Of a DNA stretch of 64,000 bases, positions 36,952 to 45,518 are shown in pieces (the first letter of the stretch is position 1; every line of letters begins with the position of its first letter). This DNA is from Lachnospiraceae bacterium (GTDB lineage: Bacteria; Bacillota; Clostridia; Lachnospirales; Lachnospiraceae): positions 62,001 through 126,000 of the forward strand of contig CAJTDD010000007.1 in assembly GCA_910574885.1 (NCBI GenBank), given 5' to 3'. Position numbers and translations under genes: made by a program. The notes below the pieces were generated by a model. It made no database searches and was not told the origin of the DNA. It worked only from the letters and a program-made list of their open reading frames with translations.

Positions 36952-36958
36952 CTTATAT

Positions 36959-37696
36959 CTATCCAAGTTCTTTCCGCAGTCGTTCCAACAGGTCATCCAC
37001 CCTCTCGTGGATCACGATATCTGCCAGCCGCTCCGCATAATGGGGCGTCTCATTAACCAGAATCAACTTATCCCCTTCGTAATAATTAATCAGTTGGTTG
37101 CACAGATAAGAATTCAGGTGGGAACCCAGCACCAAAAGCACATCCGCCTTCTGAATCTCCTCAGCCGCCCTGGTGATGACGCCGTTATCCACCATCTCCC
37201 CGAACAGGCACACCCTCGGCCTTACCGGAGTCTTACAATCTTCACAGAGGGGGACTCTGACCGAATCCCGGACATACTCCATCGAATACTTCCTGCCGCA
37301 GTGAGGGCAGAAATTATTGTACACATTCCCATGAAGGTCTATAACATTACGGCACCCTGCCCTCTGGGGCAGCCCATAAATCCGTCTGGTAATGATGCAC
37401 TGGAACATCTTTCTTCGCTCAAGCTCCGCCATCTCCAAAAATCCCTTTCCCGGAGGTGTTGTAAGCCGGCTGAGTATCTCGTTACGGTAGAACGCATAGA
37501 ACTGTTCCTTGCGTGTCGAATAAAATGCGCTGGAAAACATCTCTTCCATGGAGTATCCGTATTTCTGTTCTATATCGTAGGATACATCGCCATCCCGGAT
37601 TGACGGATAGCCGCTCTCAAGAAGCATACCGAACCCGCTCAAAACCGTAGTATAACGGCTTTCCTTTAGTATTTTCAACAAATTACCCTCTGACAT
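36959..37696 (-). CDS. Sir2-like protein with altered NAD-binding motifs
   Basis: A 245-residue sirtuin relative. The zinc-binding cysteines C130, C133, C151 and C154 are present, the catalytic histidine is H122 in IDLHGNVYN, and the LFGEMVDNG and LVLGSHLNS segments follow the family. Two normally fixed motifs are changed: GAGxSxxSGIPDFR reads SGFGMLLESGYPSIRDG, and TQNIDxLH reads TRRIYGLP (R105 and Y107 for Asn and Asp). The usual deacetylase pocket is therefore modified. It might be a divergent NAD-using enzyme or a binding protein. The ATG at 37696 has a GGGAAGGTG site upstream. Confidence 0.8.
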   Translation of the reverse strand: MSEGNLLKILKESRYTTVLSGFGMLLESGYPSIRDGDVSYDIEQKYGYSMEEMFSSAFYSTRKEQFYAFYRNEILSRLTTPPGKGFLEMAELERRKMFQCIITRRIYGLPQRAGCRNVIDLHGNVYNNFCPHCGRKYSMEYVRDSVRVPLCEDCKTPVRPRVCLFGEMVDNGVITRAAEEIQKADVLLVLGSHLNSYLCNQLINYYEGDKLILVNETPHYAERLADIVIHERVDDLLERLRKELG

Positions 37697-37807
37697 ATGC
37701 TCACCTTCCCTTATAGCTAAAACGGTTCCTGTAGCTGTGTATTGCATCTATTTTCTTATATTGTACCAAATCTTAGGACATCTATCAACCTTTTCTGACA
37801 TTTCGCT

Positions 37808-38323
37808 TCATCTGAAACGCCCCCTGACGGCCTGCTCCAAGATTTCTTTTTTCTTCATACCCTTTCTGGAAGGCACATGCCGGAAGCCGGACACCGTCTG
37901 AAACACTTTCCCCGGGACAGCCAACATGAATACAATCCCAAGGACAATGGCAAACGCTACCTTGACCGACTCCATTCCCCGCAGGGACGCCTCCGCCAAC
38001 TGGTTTGTCACCAGATAATATACGGTATGGTAAATCCCCGCTCCCGGCACTAACGGCAGGATACCGGCAACCAGAAAGATCGTAATCGGGCATTTCTTCC
38101 GGATGCTCAGCACCCGGGACAAAAATACCACGAACATTGTACCCAGAAAAGAGGCAAATGCCGCCGAAAATGTATGGCTGACGAAAACATGGTACACGAG
38201 CCATCCCGCCATACCAGTAAAGCCACAGCTCAGATAAAAACGCCTGGGGACGTTGAACAGCACGGCATACCCCATTGTCCCCAGAAACGGGCATACCATA
38301 TGCATCATGAACCCGTGTATCAC
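37808..38323 (-). CDS. threonine/serine exporter family protein, small subunit (ThrE_2)
   Basis: A 171-residue membrane protein with about five helices: FMMHMVCPFLGTMGYAVLFNVP, YLSCGFTGMAGWLVYHVF, FASFLGTMFVVFLSRVL, ITIFLVAGILPLVPGAGIYHTVYYLV. It matches the C-terminal half of ThrE-type exporters, which push threonine/serine or dicarboxylates out of the cell. The gene overlaps the preceding ThrE_1 gene by 4 bp, so the pair forms one split transporter. Confidence 0.87.
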   Translation of the reverse strand: MIHGFMMHMVCPFLGTMGYAVLFNVPRRFYLSCGFTGMAGWLVYHVFVSHTFSAAFASFLGTMFVVFLSRVLSIRKKCPITIFLVAGILPLVPGAGIYHTVYYLVTNQLAEASLRGMESVKVAFAIVLGIVFMLAVPGKVFQTVSGFRHVPSRKGMKKKEILEQAVRGRFR

Positions 38324-39552
38324 AGCATTAACCCTCCTCCCATCCGATTGTATACGCTAAGCGTGACGCCTACGCCCACGGCGATATAGACGAATACCAG
38401 AAGCGCGTCAATCATCCGCACAGTCCCGGACAGAAAGTCGCTGTCAGCAATATCCCGGATCGCATTGACGAACGCAAGCCCCGGCACCAGCGGCATAATA
38501 GAGCCGATAATCATTCCGCCGAACTGCACATCTTGCGGCAGAGGCAGATGGCACACCCCGATTGCCAGAGCCGTGATAATGACGCCGCCCACAATATTCA
38601 CGATCATTTTCGATAAGTTCTGCTTCTTCGCTGCCAGTACCCAAACATACAGAATACAGCCGATACAAAACGCCGCCATGCTCTCCAATGCAGACGCCCC
38701 AAGGAAATACCCATAGCAGCCGCTTGCTGCTCCAGCGGCAAACACCTGAAAATATCCCCTCTTTTCGGGAATCCTGTCAATCTCCTTCAGCCGTTTTCCC
38801 GCCTCCTCGATACCCACAAGCCCATCTGAAATCTCTCTGGATAATTCATTCACTTCCGCGACGATTCCAAGGTGGGAGGACGACAGCGGCACCTGCTTCA
38901 CCTTCGTATAAGTCTCCTCCATGCCATTCTCCGCACTGATGAAAATGGCATGGCTAAGGATAAAAGTATCCACATATTCCACATGAAAACGCTGGCAGAT
39001 TCGGGTCATGGTCTCATCCACCCGGAAAATCTCCGCGCCGTTTTTCAGAAGGATTCTCCCCGCCTCCAACGCAAGGTCTACCACCTTCTTCACATTGACC
39101 TCCGAATCCAACTGCTTTTTCAGGTAAATCTTATCCGTCAGCCTCACTTCCCCTTCATAGATCGGTTCCCGGTAATGCTCAGGATAATAGTTCGCCACGA
39201 TATGGGAATTGACAAACCCACATTTTCCTAAAAATTCCAGCGTCTTCCGACGGTTGCCTGTACCTGCATACATGGTGTCACATTGGTTGCCGTAATGTTC
39301 ACAGACATGGCGGAGCAGATATTTCGCATAACCCTTTCCTTGCTCCTCTTTGCGGGTAACGATACTTTTCAGTTCGCATTTTCGATTCTTCAGAAGCTCT
39401 ACCACACAGACGGCACAGACGTCCCCGCCATTGACCAGGGCAAACATTTCTCCCTTGTCAAGATAGCTATTAATTACATCTTTGCAAGGATCAGCCATGA
39501 GAAGCATCTCCATATATTCATCTTTGTCTCTCCTGATTTGCTGAATCTTCAT
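38320..39552 (-). CDS. GNAT acetyltransferase domain fused to ThrE_1 exporter subunit
   Basis: A 410-residue fusion. Residues about 1-147 are a complete GNAT-type N-acetyltransferase, with the acetyl-CoA loop in IVTRKEEQGKGYAKYLL (Q71-A76) and the GTGNRRKTLEFLGKCGF segment. Residues about 153-410 are the N-terminal ThrE domain (DUF1212): a soluble part (ALEAGRILLKNGAEIFRVDETMTRICQ), then five membrane helices including GGMIIGSIMPLVPGLAFVNAIRDI. The open frame is continuous with no internal start preceded by a good ribosome site. The fusion suggests that an exported or sensed amino compound is also acetylated. Confidence 0.88.
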   Translation of the reverse strand: MKIQQIRRDKDEYMEMLLMADPCKDVINSYLDKGEMFALVNGGDVCAVCVVELLKNRKCELKSIVTRKEEQGKGYAKYLLRHVCEHYGNQCDTMYAGTGNRRKTLEFLGKCGFVNSHIVANYYPEHYREPIYEGEVRLTDKIYLKKQLDSEVNVKKVVDLALEAGRILLKNGAEIFRVDETMTRICQRFHVEYVDTFILSHAIFISAENGMEETYTKVKQVPLSSSHLGIVAEVNELSREISDGLVGIEEAGKRLKEIDRIPEKRGYFQVFAAGAASGCYGYFLGASALESMAAFCIGCILYVWVLAAKKQNLSKMIVNIVGGVIITALAIGVCHLPLPQDVQFGGMIIGSIMPLVPGLAFVNAIRDIADSDFLSGTVRMIDALLVFVYIAVGVGVTLSVYNRMGGGLML

Positions 39553-39640
39553 GCAAGCGCCTCCCTTAAAAATCTTTTCTCATTATAGCACCTGACCTCA
39601 AAAAATGACAGGACTTTCCGTCCATCTCTAAAAACAAGTC

Positions 39641-39712
39641 AGGGATGGTTCCCCTGCCCCGGCACAATCCTACTGATTAGTATATTGCCGTGGCAGGGAA
39701 ATCATCCCTGAT
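39641..39712. terminator. long hairpin between ThrE_1 and LRR protein genes
   Basis: TCAGGGATGGTTCCCCTGCC... on the left pairs imperfectly with ...GGCAGGGAAATCATCCCTGA on the right around an AT-rich loop. Runs of A before and T after suit termination in either direction. It follows the LRR gene on the minus strand. Confidence 0.6.
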
Positions 39713-39723
39713 ATTTTTCGCTT

Positions 39724-40644
39724 TTATTCCATGATTCTTCCTGCCGGGCAGAAAATTTCTTCTCCGGATATGGAGTACAGTATCCCATCCAAACTATAAT
39801 AATACGGGTTGTCCCCTGACACTTCCACGAACATCAGATACGGGAATCCATCGAAGGCGCCTGGTTCTATATGGCTGATGTTTGCCGGAAGGTAAACTTC
39901 TGTGACACTTTCGCCAAGTCCGGCTAATGCACCGCTTCTAATTCCAATTAAGCTCTCACTCTCCGGAATAACCAGTAAGTCATCTCTGACTACGGCCTGA
40001 TCTGTGTATCCAGTGATATACCCCTCAGCATCCAGAAGGAATCCGGCGATTTCTTCCGGGAACACTGGTTCCTCGGTAATCTCCGGCATTTCCGGAACCA
40101 CATTTTCTTCCGTAGTATCCGTTGGCTCTGAAATCGGCGTATCCTCTGTAATCACAGATTCTATCCATCTCATATCTTCCGAACCATCATCAAAAACTGC
40201 CGGCGGCACGGACGGTGTATCCGGAACCACAGTGAAATCCGTCGGTTCTTGGCCTCCTGCCAGTCCCAAGCCAATTTCAGGCAATACGTACGTTACTTCC
40301 GTCGTTATAAAAGAGGGTTCCGTCTCCCAGGTATTCTGCACCGGGGCAGGCTTTACTGCCTCTCCTAATCCGGCGTCAAAACCTGCCATCCCTTTTCTCA
40401 TATCTGTGGCTAAAGGTTTTATATTTTCGCAGATTCTGGATAAACCTGCCTCTCGCCAAGCCGCCGCAGTACTATATTTTCCAATGCAGCTTACCGGTAC
40501 GGACTCTGCCGCTTCACATCTCTGTGCATAATTTTGTACGCAGAGATACAGGATGCCAAACAGTGCAATGACCAGACACCCTCTCATTACTTCCCGCCAG
40601 GGCATAAGAATGCCCTGGGCCTTTAATTTCAAAACCGCTTCCAT
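39724..40644 (-). CDS. membrane-anchored protein with C-terminal LRR_5 (BspA-like) repeat
   Basis: A 306-residue protein. Residues about 20-42 form a single membrane helix (VMRGCLVIALFGILYLCVQNYA), so the rest faces outside. A low-complexity Pro/Thr/Glu-rich stalk follows (about 110-215, repeated PEMPEITEEPVFPEE-type stretches). The C-terminal 90 residues match BspA-type leucine-rich repeats (GIRSGALAGLGESVTEVYLPANISHIEPGAFDGFPYLMFVEVSGDNPYYYSLDGILYS). The repeats may bind a protein partner; function unknown. Monocistronic, between two terminators. Confidence 0.75.
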   Translation of the reverse strand: MEAVLKLKAQGILMPWREVMRGCLVIALFGILYLCVQNYAQRCEAAESVPVSCIGKYSTAAAWREAGLSRICENIKPLATDMRKGMAGFDAGLGEAVKPAPVQNTWETEPSFITTEVTYVLPEIGLGLAGGQEPTDFTVVPDTPSVPPAVFDDGSEDMRWIESVITEDTPISEPTDTTEENVVPEMPEITEEPVFPEEIAGFLLDAEGYITGYTDQAVVRDDLLVIPESESLIGIRSGALAGLGESVTEVYLPANISHIEPGAFDGFPYLMFVEVSGDNPYYYSLDGILYSISGEEIFCPAGRIME

Positions 40645-40692
40645 AAACTATTAACACCTACCTTACGGTTTCATTATAGAACCTGCTCCACA

Positions 40693-40730
40693 TAAAAGAA
40701 AGTGGCATCACGAAACAAGATGCCACTTTC
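40693..40730 (-). terminator. terminator of the glycine reductase operon
   Basis: GAAAGTGGCATC and GATGCCACTTTC form a perfect 12-bp stem with a 9-nt loop, followed on the minus strand by TTTT. It lies 26 bp after the grdD stop. Confidence 0.9.
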
Positions 40731-40755
40731 CCCGAAACCTTTTGGGTGTCTCTGT

Positions 40756-41910
40756 TTAATTAATATATCCGGCTTTTTTAAGCTCTTCTTCTGCCTTGGC
40801 AAGGTTTGCGTCGGACACACGCACGATCGGTCCGGTACATCCCATTCCGCTCTCTGCATAGATATTAATCTTCCACAGCGCCTTTACCGCATCCTCTAAG
40901 TCCATGACCTCGATACCGGCAATCTGAGCTGTTACGATCTCCTTAGGAGGCTCTTTCACTTCTTCTGCCGCACCTGCAGGCTTCTGGGAAGCCTTGAGGG
41001 CGTCTAAGATTTCCTTGAGCCCTGCCTTCTTCGCGGCTGCAAATTCTGCCTTTGCCACCTCGAATACCTTGCCTCTTACAAGCTGTCCCGCATAACGGAT
41101 TGCATTCGCAATGACCGGAGCGCCGCTTGCCCTGGATACAATCATGACTAACTGCTCATAGCCTTCTCCGATTCCCGGACCATAGCCGTAGCCTGTCGCC
41201 TCGAAACTCCCCCCTGTATTAAAGGAAGACAGCATCTTCACCAGAATATTTCCGGTCAGGGAATCCGTAACCATAATGTCCGGAGACGCCTGAAGCACGT
41301 CGTTTCCTCTCATCACACATCCGCCGTCTGCCCTTCCGGACTCTGCAAATGCGATGTCATATCCCTTCTCCTGCAACTGTTTCAGCGCCTTCTCCGTCTG
41401 GCGCGCGCCGTCTACATTCAGGATTCCTACGGTTGGATTCTTTGTTCCACAAGCCTTTGCGGTAATGATTCCATAAATCGCATTCTTAATCATACCCTCA
41501 ATACGGTCCGTACTAGAGGTCCCGGTCGTGTTTGCGATGAACATCTCTTTTGCCGTTGCCGGCGTCACACAGCGTCCTACGGTAGACACGCCGATAGGGA
41601 ACGGGAAATGCATGGTAACTGCCGCATCCACTTCTCCGTTTTTCAGCATCTCTTCCATACGGTCATGGCCTTCCTCATCGTTGGCAACTTTGATGGTGGT
41701 CACGCCTTCTGCCTCTAATGTTCCGATATAGTATACGTCGATTCCGTCTTTTGCCGCTTCTACGGCTGCTTTCATGGAGTTCTCTTCCCCATGCTCGCTG
41801 CCCATACCCGTGAGAGCAACCTTCGGCCTCTTACCAAAACTTCCCGTCTCAAGGCCCTGCGCCATCTCCATAAAGGTATCGGCAATCATTCTCTCAATAT
41901 TATTTGCCAT
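40756..41910 (-). CDS. grdD: glycine reductase complex component C, subunit alpha
   Basis: A 384-residue acyltransferase-type subunit. With GrdC it takes the carboxymethyl group from selenoprotein A and releases acetyl phosphate. It shows similarity to phosphate acyltransferase PlsX folds (VALTGMGSEHGEENSMKAAVEAAKDG, PTVGILNVDGARQTEKALKQL, MVTDSLTGNILVKMLSSFNTGGSFEATGYGYGPGIGEGY). It is the last gene of the grd operon, 14 bp after grdC. Confidence 0.95.
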   Translation of the reverse strand: MANNIERMIADTFMEMAQGLETGSFGKRPKVALTGMGSEHGEENSMKAAVEAAKDGIDVYYIGTLEAEGVTTIKVANDEEGHDRMEEMLKNGEVDAAVTMHFPFPIGVSTVGRCVTPATAKEMFIANTTGTSSTDRIEGMIKNAIYGIITAKACGTKNPTVGILNVDGARQTEKALKQLQEKGYDIAFAESGRADGGCVMRGNDVLQASPDIMVTDSLTGNILVKMLSSFNTGGSFEATGYGYGPGIGEGYEQLVMIVSRASGAPVIANAIRYAGQLVRGKVFEVAKAEFAAAKKAGLKEILDALKASQKPAGAAEEVKEPPKEIVTAQIAGIEVMDLEDAVKALWKINIYAESGMGCTGPIVRVSDANLAKAEEELKKAGYIN

Positions 41911-41924
41911 CGTTACCGTCCCCC

Positions 41925-43478
41925 TTACTCTGCAATCAGGGAAGCTGCGAAATCCTTCATCGCCTTTGCGATCAATCCCTTTACCTCTTCCTCAGATACG
42001 CCTGCAGCAGCCTCGGCTTCTGCCTTTGTATTTGCCTGAATCACAAAGGAAACACCGTCGAACAGGTTGGTCATACGTCCAAGGAACAGACTTCCTTTTC
42101 CGATAATCATCGCTGTCTTCATCTTTCCTGCAAGGATATCCTCTCTTGCGAATCCGATGTACGGTACGCCTGACGGAATATGTCCCTGTGTCGGCGCCCA
42201 TCCGGTCAGACCGTGATTGGCGCTAAAGGAAGCCAGTTCTTTTCTGTCAAGCTCGCCTCTCTTTACGGCAAGGGCTGCAATCATCTTATAGTTTGCCATC
42301 GGCACGTCGCCCGCACCTGCCGGCTTCGTGATATCCGGATTCTGCATCTCAGGAGAGAACTTGTCGATATCCGTAATTTTCAGTCCTGCTCTCTCAAGCG
42401 GGTCAGCTACAAGGCTGCCGATAACGTTCTGCGGCGCGCTTCCTGTTCCAACTGTGTGACGTCCCAGAATATCAAGGTTGATCTCCGGGTTCACTCCGTC
42501 GTTCTCAGACAGGATGACACAGAAGCCTGCAAGACAGTCCTCTAAAATCGGAAGACCCTTCTTCACATGGTCTTTTCCATTCATACCAAGTTTTGCGGTA
42601 CATCCGCCGGCCGTTACTGCCACACACTTGTATGCGCCGGATTTTACCAATGCGGCTGCCTCAATGAGTGCGTGAGACGGTCCTGCACAGAATCCACGGC
42701 TGTCGGAACCAGTCGCATTATTAAGGCCTGCGATTTCTGCGGCTGCCTTTGCGAAGTTGCCGCCGCCTCTCTGGTTCATATCTCCGCATGCTTCCTCTGC
42801 ACAGTCGATGACATACTCGATATCATCCTTGCTGATTCCTGCATTCCTTACTCCGTATAACAGAGCCAGTACGCTTGACGCCTTGCTCATCAGGTTCTCA
42901 TGCATAACATGGGCAGACAGGTTCACATCAATATCATGGGCTCTCTTCACACAGGCTACCAGCTTGCCTGCAACATAGATTCCCTCTGCGTGCTCATCCT
43001 TTACTGCCGCTTCAATCTCGGACAGCTCTACGCCGGCCTCAACTCTTGCTACAATATCCTCGGTAATGATTGGGTCTTTCGCGAACGCATCCTTATGCGC
43101 GCTTACGAAGTCCTTGTCAATCTTAACAACCTCAAACTGGTCGCATGCCTGTACCAGAAGGATGAACTCTTCCTCCGGCATGATCTCGCCGTACTTGCCG
43201 TATCTCTCTGCGCCTTCTTTTACCTTGTCATAGTATGGAAATTCCACACCTGCAAGATCCTCCGGCGTCGCATTGCCGATATATACCTGGTTTGGCCAGT
43301 AGTTCACACATTCCTCATAGGAACGCAAATGGCTCTCTAACTCTTTCAGATACTCAGACTCCGGATTCACGATTCTCTCTGTAGTCTGGGTCGTTCCGTT
43401 ATATACCACCATCTGTGGTGTATGCGCAAGCACATAGCTGGCGCCTCTGATTACACTGTTCATTGCTTTATTTACCAC
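41925..43478 (-). CDS. grdC: glycine reductase complex component C, subunit beta
   Basis: A 517-residue thiolase/ketoacyl-synthase-like subunit of component C. Recognisable parts are VNKAMNSVIRGASYVLAHTPQMVVYNG at the start, SDSRGFCAGPSHALIEAAALVKSGAYKCVAVTAGGCTAKLGMNGKDH in the core (probable catalytic Cys region) and FSANHGLTGWAPTQGHIPSGVPYIG. It follows grdA by 68 bp, a gap holding an intrinsic terminator, so it may be made in smaller amounts than GrdA. Confidence 0.95.
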   Translation of the reverse strand: MVNKAMNSVIRGASYVLAHTPQMVVYNGTTQTTERIVNPESEYLKELESHLRSYEECVNYWPNQVYIGNATPEDLAGVEFPYYDKVKEGAERYGKYGEIMPEEEFILLVQACDQFEVVKIDKDFVSAHKDAFAKDPIITEDIVARVEAGVELSEIEAAVKDEHAEGIYVAGKLVACVKRAHDIDVNLSAHVMHENLMSKASSVLALLYGVRNAGISKDDIEYVIDCAEEACGDMNQRGGGNFAKAAAEIAGLNNATGSDSRGFCAGPSHALIEAAALVKSGAYKCVAVTAGGCTAKLGMNGKDHVKKGLPILEDCLAGFCVILSENDGVNPEINLDILGRHTVGTGSAPQNVIGSLVADPLERAGLKITDIDKFSPEMQNPDITKPAGAGDVPMANYKMIAALAVKRGELDRKELASFSANHGLTGWAPTQGHIPSGVPYIGFAREDILAGKMKTAMIIGKGSLFLGRMTNLFDGVSFVIQANTKAEAEAAAGVSEEEVKGLIAKAMKDFAASLIAE

Positions 43479-43488
43479 CTTTCGCTAG

Positions 43489-43530
43489 AAAAAGGGCAGA
43501 CCCACGGTGGGTCACCATTGAGTCCGCCCC
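43489..43530 (-). terminator. internal terminator between grdA and grdC
   Basis: On the minus strand GGGCGGACTC pairs with GGGTCTGCCC (two G-U pairs), an inner GGTG/CACC extends it, and TTTTT follows (43489-43493). Located inside the operon, it probably reduces readthrough to grdC-grdD. Confidence 0.7.
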
Positions 43531-43546
43531 TCTCAAATCCTATCTC

Positions 43547-44020
43547 TTATAAATACTTGCAGAATTCGTCTCTGATAGAACTCATCTCGCTAACGATATC
43601 GTCAACGTCAAGTACCATCTCCATCATACTTACCTGCTCATCATAAACAGCTTCGTCGAATTCTTCCTTCATCTCTGGTTCACATACGTGATATACCGTG
43701 AGTCCAAGCTGGACCCCTGTCAATGGACCTGCGAATGTCGGGTCGCCTGCTGTTACGGTCTCAGCTGCAAGACCTGCAGCTTCGCCTTCTGCTGCACCAA
43801 GAACTACTACTAAGTTCTCTGCACCATACTCGTCAGCAAAATCCTTAACCCTCTTCTGATTCTCTAAGTCCATTGCGCCTGCGCTCGTTCAGACGAAACA
43901 TTCCGTTGATGAAAATACTACTTCTGCACCGGCAGTCTGTACGCACTCAGCGATTGCCGGTCCCGGAATTCCATCACGGTCTCCGATAATTATTGCTTTT
44001 TTCCCTTCTAAAATAGCCAT
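43547..44020 (-). CDS. grdA: glycine reductase selenoprotein A, with UGA-encoded selenocysteine
   Basis: A 157-residue selenoprotein, read through one in-frame TGA at 43889-43891 (residue U44). The context [15 protein letters not shown] is the known redox motif CxxU of GrdA. The N-terminus reads [26 protein letters not shown]. It carries the carboxymethyl-selenoether between component B and component C and is recycled by thioredoxin. The ATG at 44020 has GGAG 11 nt upstream. The TGA is therefore a selenocysteine codon and not a frameshift; the required SECIS RNA hairpin should follow it directly. Confidence 0.95.
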
Positions 44021-44080
44021 AATTATGCTTTCTCCTTTCTTGTGTGGTAAAAAACATTTTATGATAAAGAATTATATCGA

Positions 44081-44407
44081 TTAGATATACTTCTGAATCA
44101 TCGCCTCGATGCTCTCTGGTGTTGCCTCTTCCTTCACAACCTCTTCTACCTTCTGTCCATCCTTGTAAATCGCCATTACAGGAAGCCCAAGAATCTTCTG
44201 TCCGATTGCCAGGCGGCGAGCCTTTGTTGTGTTAAGAGACGTAAATTTCATCTTATCCCCATATGTCTCAGCGAACTCATGTACCTTCGGCATCAAAGCC
44301 TGGCATGGTACACAGCCGTCACCATAGAAATCTACGAATACATATCCTTCTGCCTCCAGAACCTCAGTCTGGAATGTATTCTTATCTACATCTATCATTT
44401 CTATCAT
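44081..44407 (-). CDS. trxA: thioredoxin of the glycine reductase system
   Basis: A 108-residue thioredoxin. The active site is [13 protein letters not shown], the GCVPC form found in amino acid reductase operons rather than WCGPC. The cis-proline region [13 protein letters not shown] is present. It passes electrons from TrxB to GrdA. It lies 42 bp after trxB and 60 bp before grdA. Confidence 0.95.
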   Translation of the reverse strand: MIEMIDVDKNTFQTEVLEAEGYVFVDFYGDGCVPCQALMPKVHEFAETYGDKMKFTSLNTTKARRLAIGQKILGLPVMAIYKDGQKVEEVVKEEATPESIEAMIQKYI

Positions 44408-44449
44408 CCTCCTTTATTAATATTATGATATCAAAACTACCTCCCCGCT

Positions 44450-45394
44450 TTAGAAGTAGTCAGACATGCTTCTTTCCACCTGAACCGCTGCGATTGCTCC
44501 GTCAGCCGCTGCAGTTACTACCTGCCTCAGGCTCTTGATACGCACATCACCTGCAGCGTATACGCCCGGGATATTGGTGTGCATATCTTCGTCTGTCTTG
44601 ATATATCCACGCTCGTCCATGTCAATGATTCCCTCAAAGATCTTGGAATTCGGGATGGTTCCGATGAATCCGAACAGACCGAACATTCCGTCGTCCTCGT
44701 CTGCCGTAACCTTTGTAATCTCGCCTGTCTTCACGTTCTTAACCGTCATCTCAGACAGAATCTCGTCTCCGCCAAGCTCTTCTACAACTGAATCCCACAT
44801 AAACTCAAGCTTTGGATTCTTGAACGCCTTCTCCTGGATAGACTTCGCGGCACGAAGCTCATTCCTTCTGTGGATCAGGGTTACTTTCCTTGCGAACTTC
44901 GTCAGGTACATCGCTTCCTCAACGGCTGAGTCGCCGCCGCCTACTACGTATACCTCAAAGTCCTCGAAGAAGTTAGCGTCGCAGGTAGCACAGTAGGATA
45001 CGCCCTTGCCCATGTACTCTGCCTCGCCCTTACAGCCGATTGGCCTTGCGTGGGCGCCTGTAGCGATGATTACATTTCTTCCCTGATACTCAGCCTTTGC
45101 GCTCTTTAACACCTTAACTTCTCCCTCAAGGGACACTTCCGTAATCGTGTCGGATACGCGCTCAGCGCCGAATTTTGCTGCCTGCTCTGTCATTCTTGCA
45201 ATCAGAGACGGTCCTGACTCACCCTCAACAGTCTGTCCAGGATAGTTCTCAATCTCATCTGTGATAGCAATCTGTCCGCCGTCCTGTCCCTTCTCGATAA
45301 TCAATACGGAAAGGCGGCTTCTGCCTGCGTACAGTCCCGCTGCCAGACCTGCAGGGCCTGCGCCCAGGACAATTACGTCATAAATTTTGCTCAT
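44450..45394 (-). CDS. trxB: thioredoxin reductase
   Basis: A 314-residue FAD/NADPH enzyme. It shows the FAD-binding VIVLGAGPAGLAAGLYAGRS, the redox pair in SYCATCDANFFED, the NADPH motif VVGGGDSAVEEAMYLTKFA and the C-terminal FAD loop PGVYAAGDVRIKSLRQVVTAAADGAIAA. It supplies electrons for glycine reduction. The AAGGAG ribosome site is followed by the ATG at 45394, and a perfect 12-bp hairpin lies just upstream. Confidence 0.96.
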   Translation of the reverse strand: MSKIYDVIVLGAGPAGLAAGLYAGRSRLSVLIIEKGQDGGQIAITDEIENYPGQTVEGESGPSLIARMTEQAAKFGAERVSDTITEVSLEGEVKVLKSAKAEYQGRNVIIATGAHARPIGCKGEAEYMGKGVSYCATCDANFFEDFEVYVVGGGDSAVEEAMYLTKFARKVTLIHRRNELRAAKSIQEKAFKNPKLEFMWDSVVEELGGDEILSEMTVKNVKTGEITKVTADEDDGMFGLFGFIGTIPNSKIFEGIIDMDERGYIKTDEDMHTNIPGVYAAGDVRIKSLRQVVTAAADGAIAAVQVERSMSDYF

Positions 45395-45415
45395 AACGAA
45401 ACTTCTCCTTTTTAT

Positions 45416-45455
45416 AGTGGTATAGTGTGTAATTCTTTTTTACCACTATACCACT
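45416..45455 (-). repeat. perfect 12-bp hairpin upstream of trxB
   Basis: AGTGGTATAGTG (45416-45427) and CACTATACCACT (45444-45455) pair perfectly around a 16-nt loop. On the minus strand no T-run follows; the trxB ribosome site begins a few bases later. It may be an RNA processing or protection site within the operon. Confidence 0.65.
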
Positions 45456-45518
45456 TATTCAATTAAAATAAAATACAATCTACGCGGACAAATTTCTAAT
45501 CTGTCCAAATTTTGGAAC

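Noticed and set aside
36879..36958. T-box leader for gltX
   Set aside because: Only a simple hairpin is present; no T-box sequence or specifier arrangement, and the space is too short.
43874..44020. Apparent truncation of grdA by TGA
   Set aside because: The TGA lies exactly in the CxxU motif of GrdA and the flanking codons continue the family sequence, so it is a selenocysteine codon.
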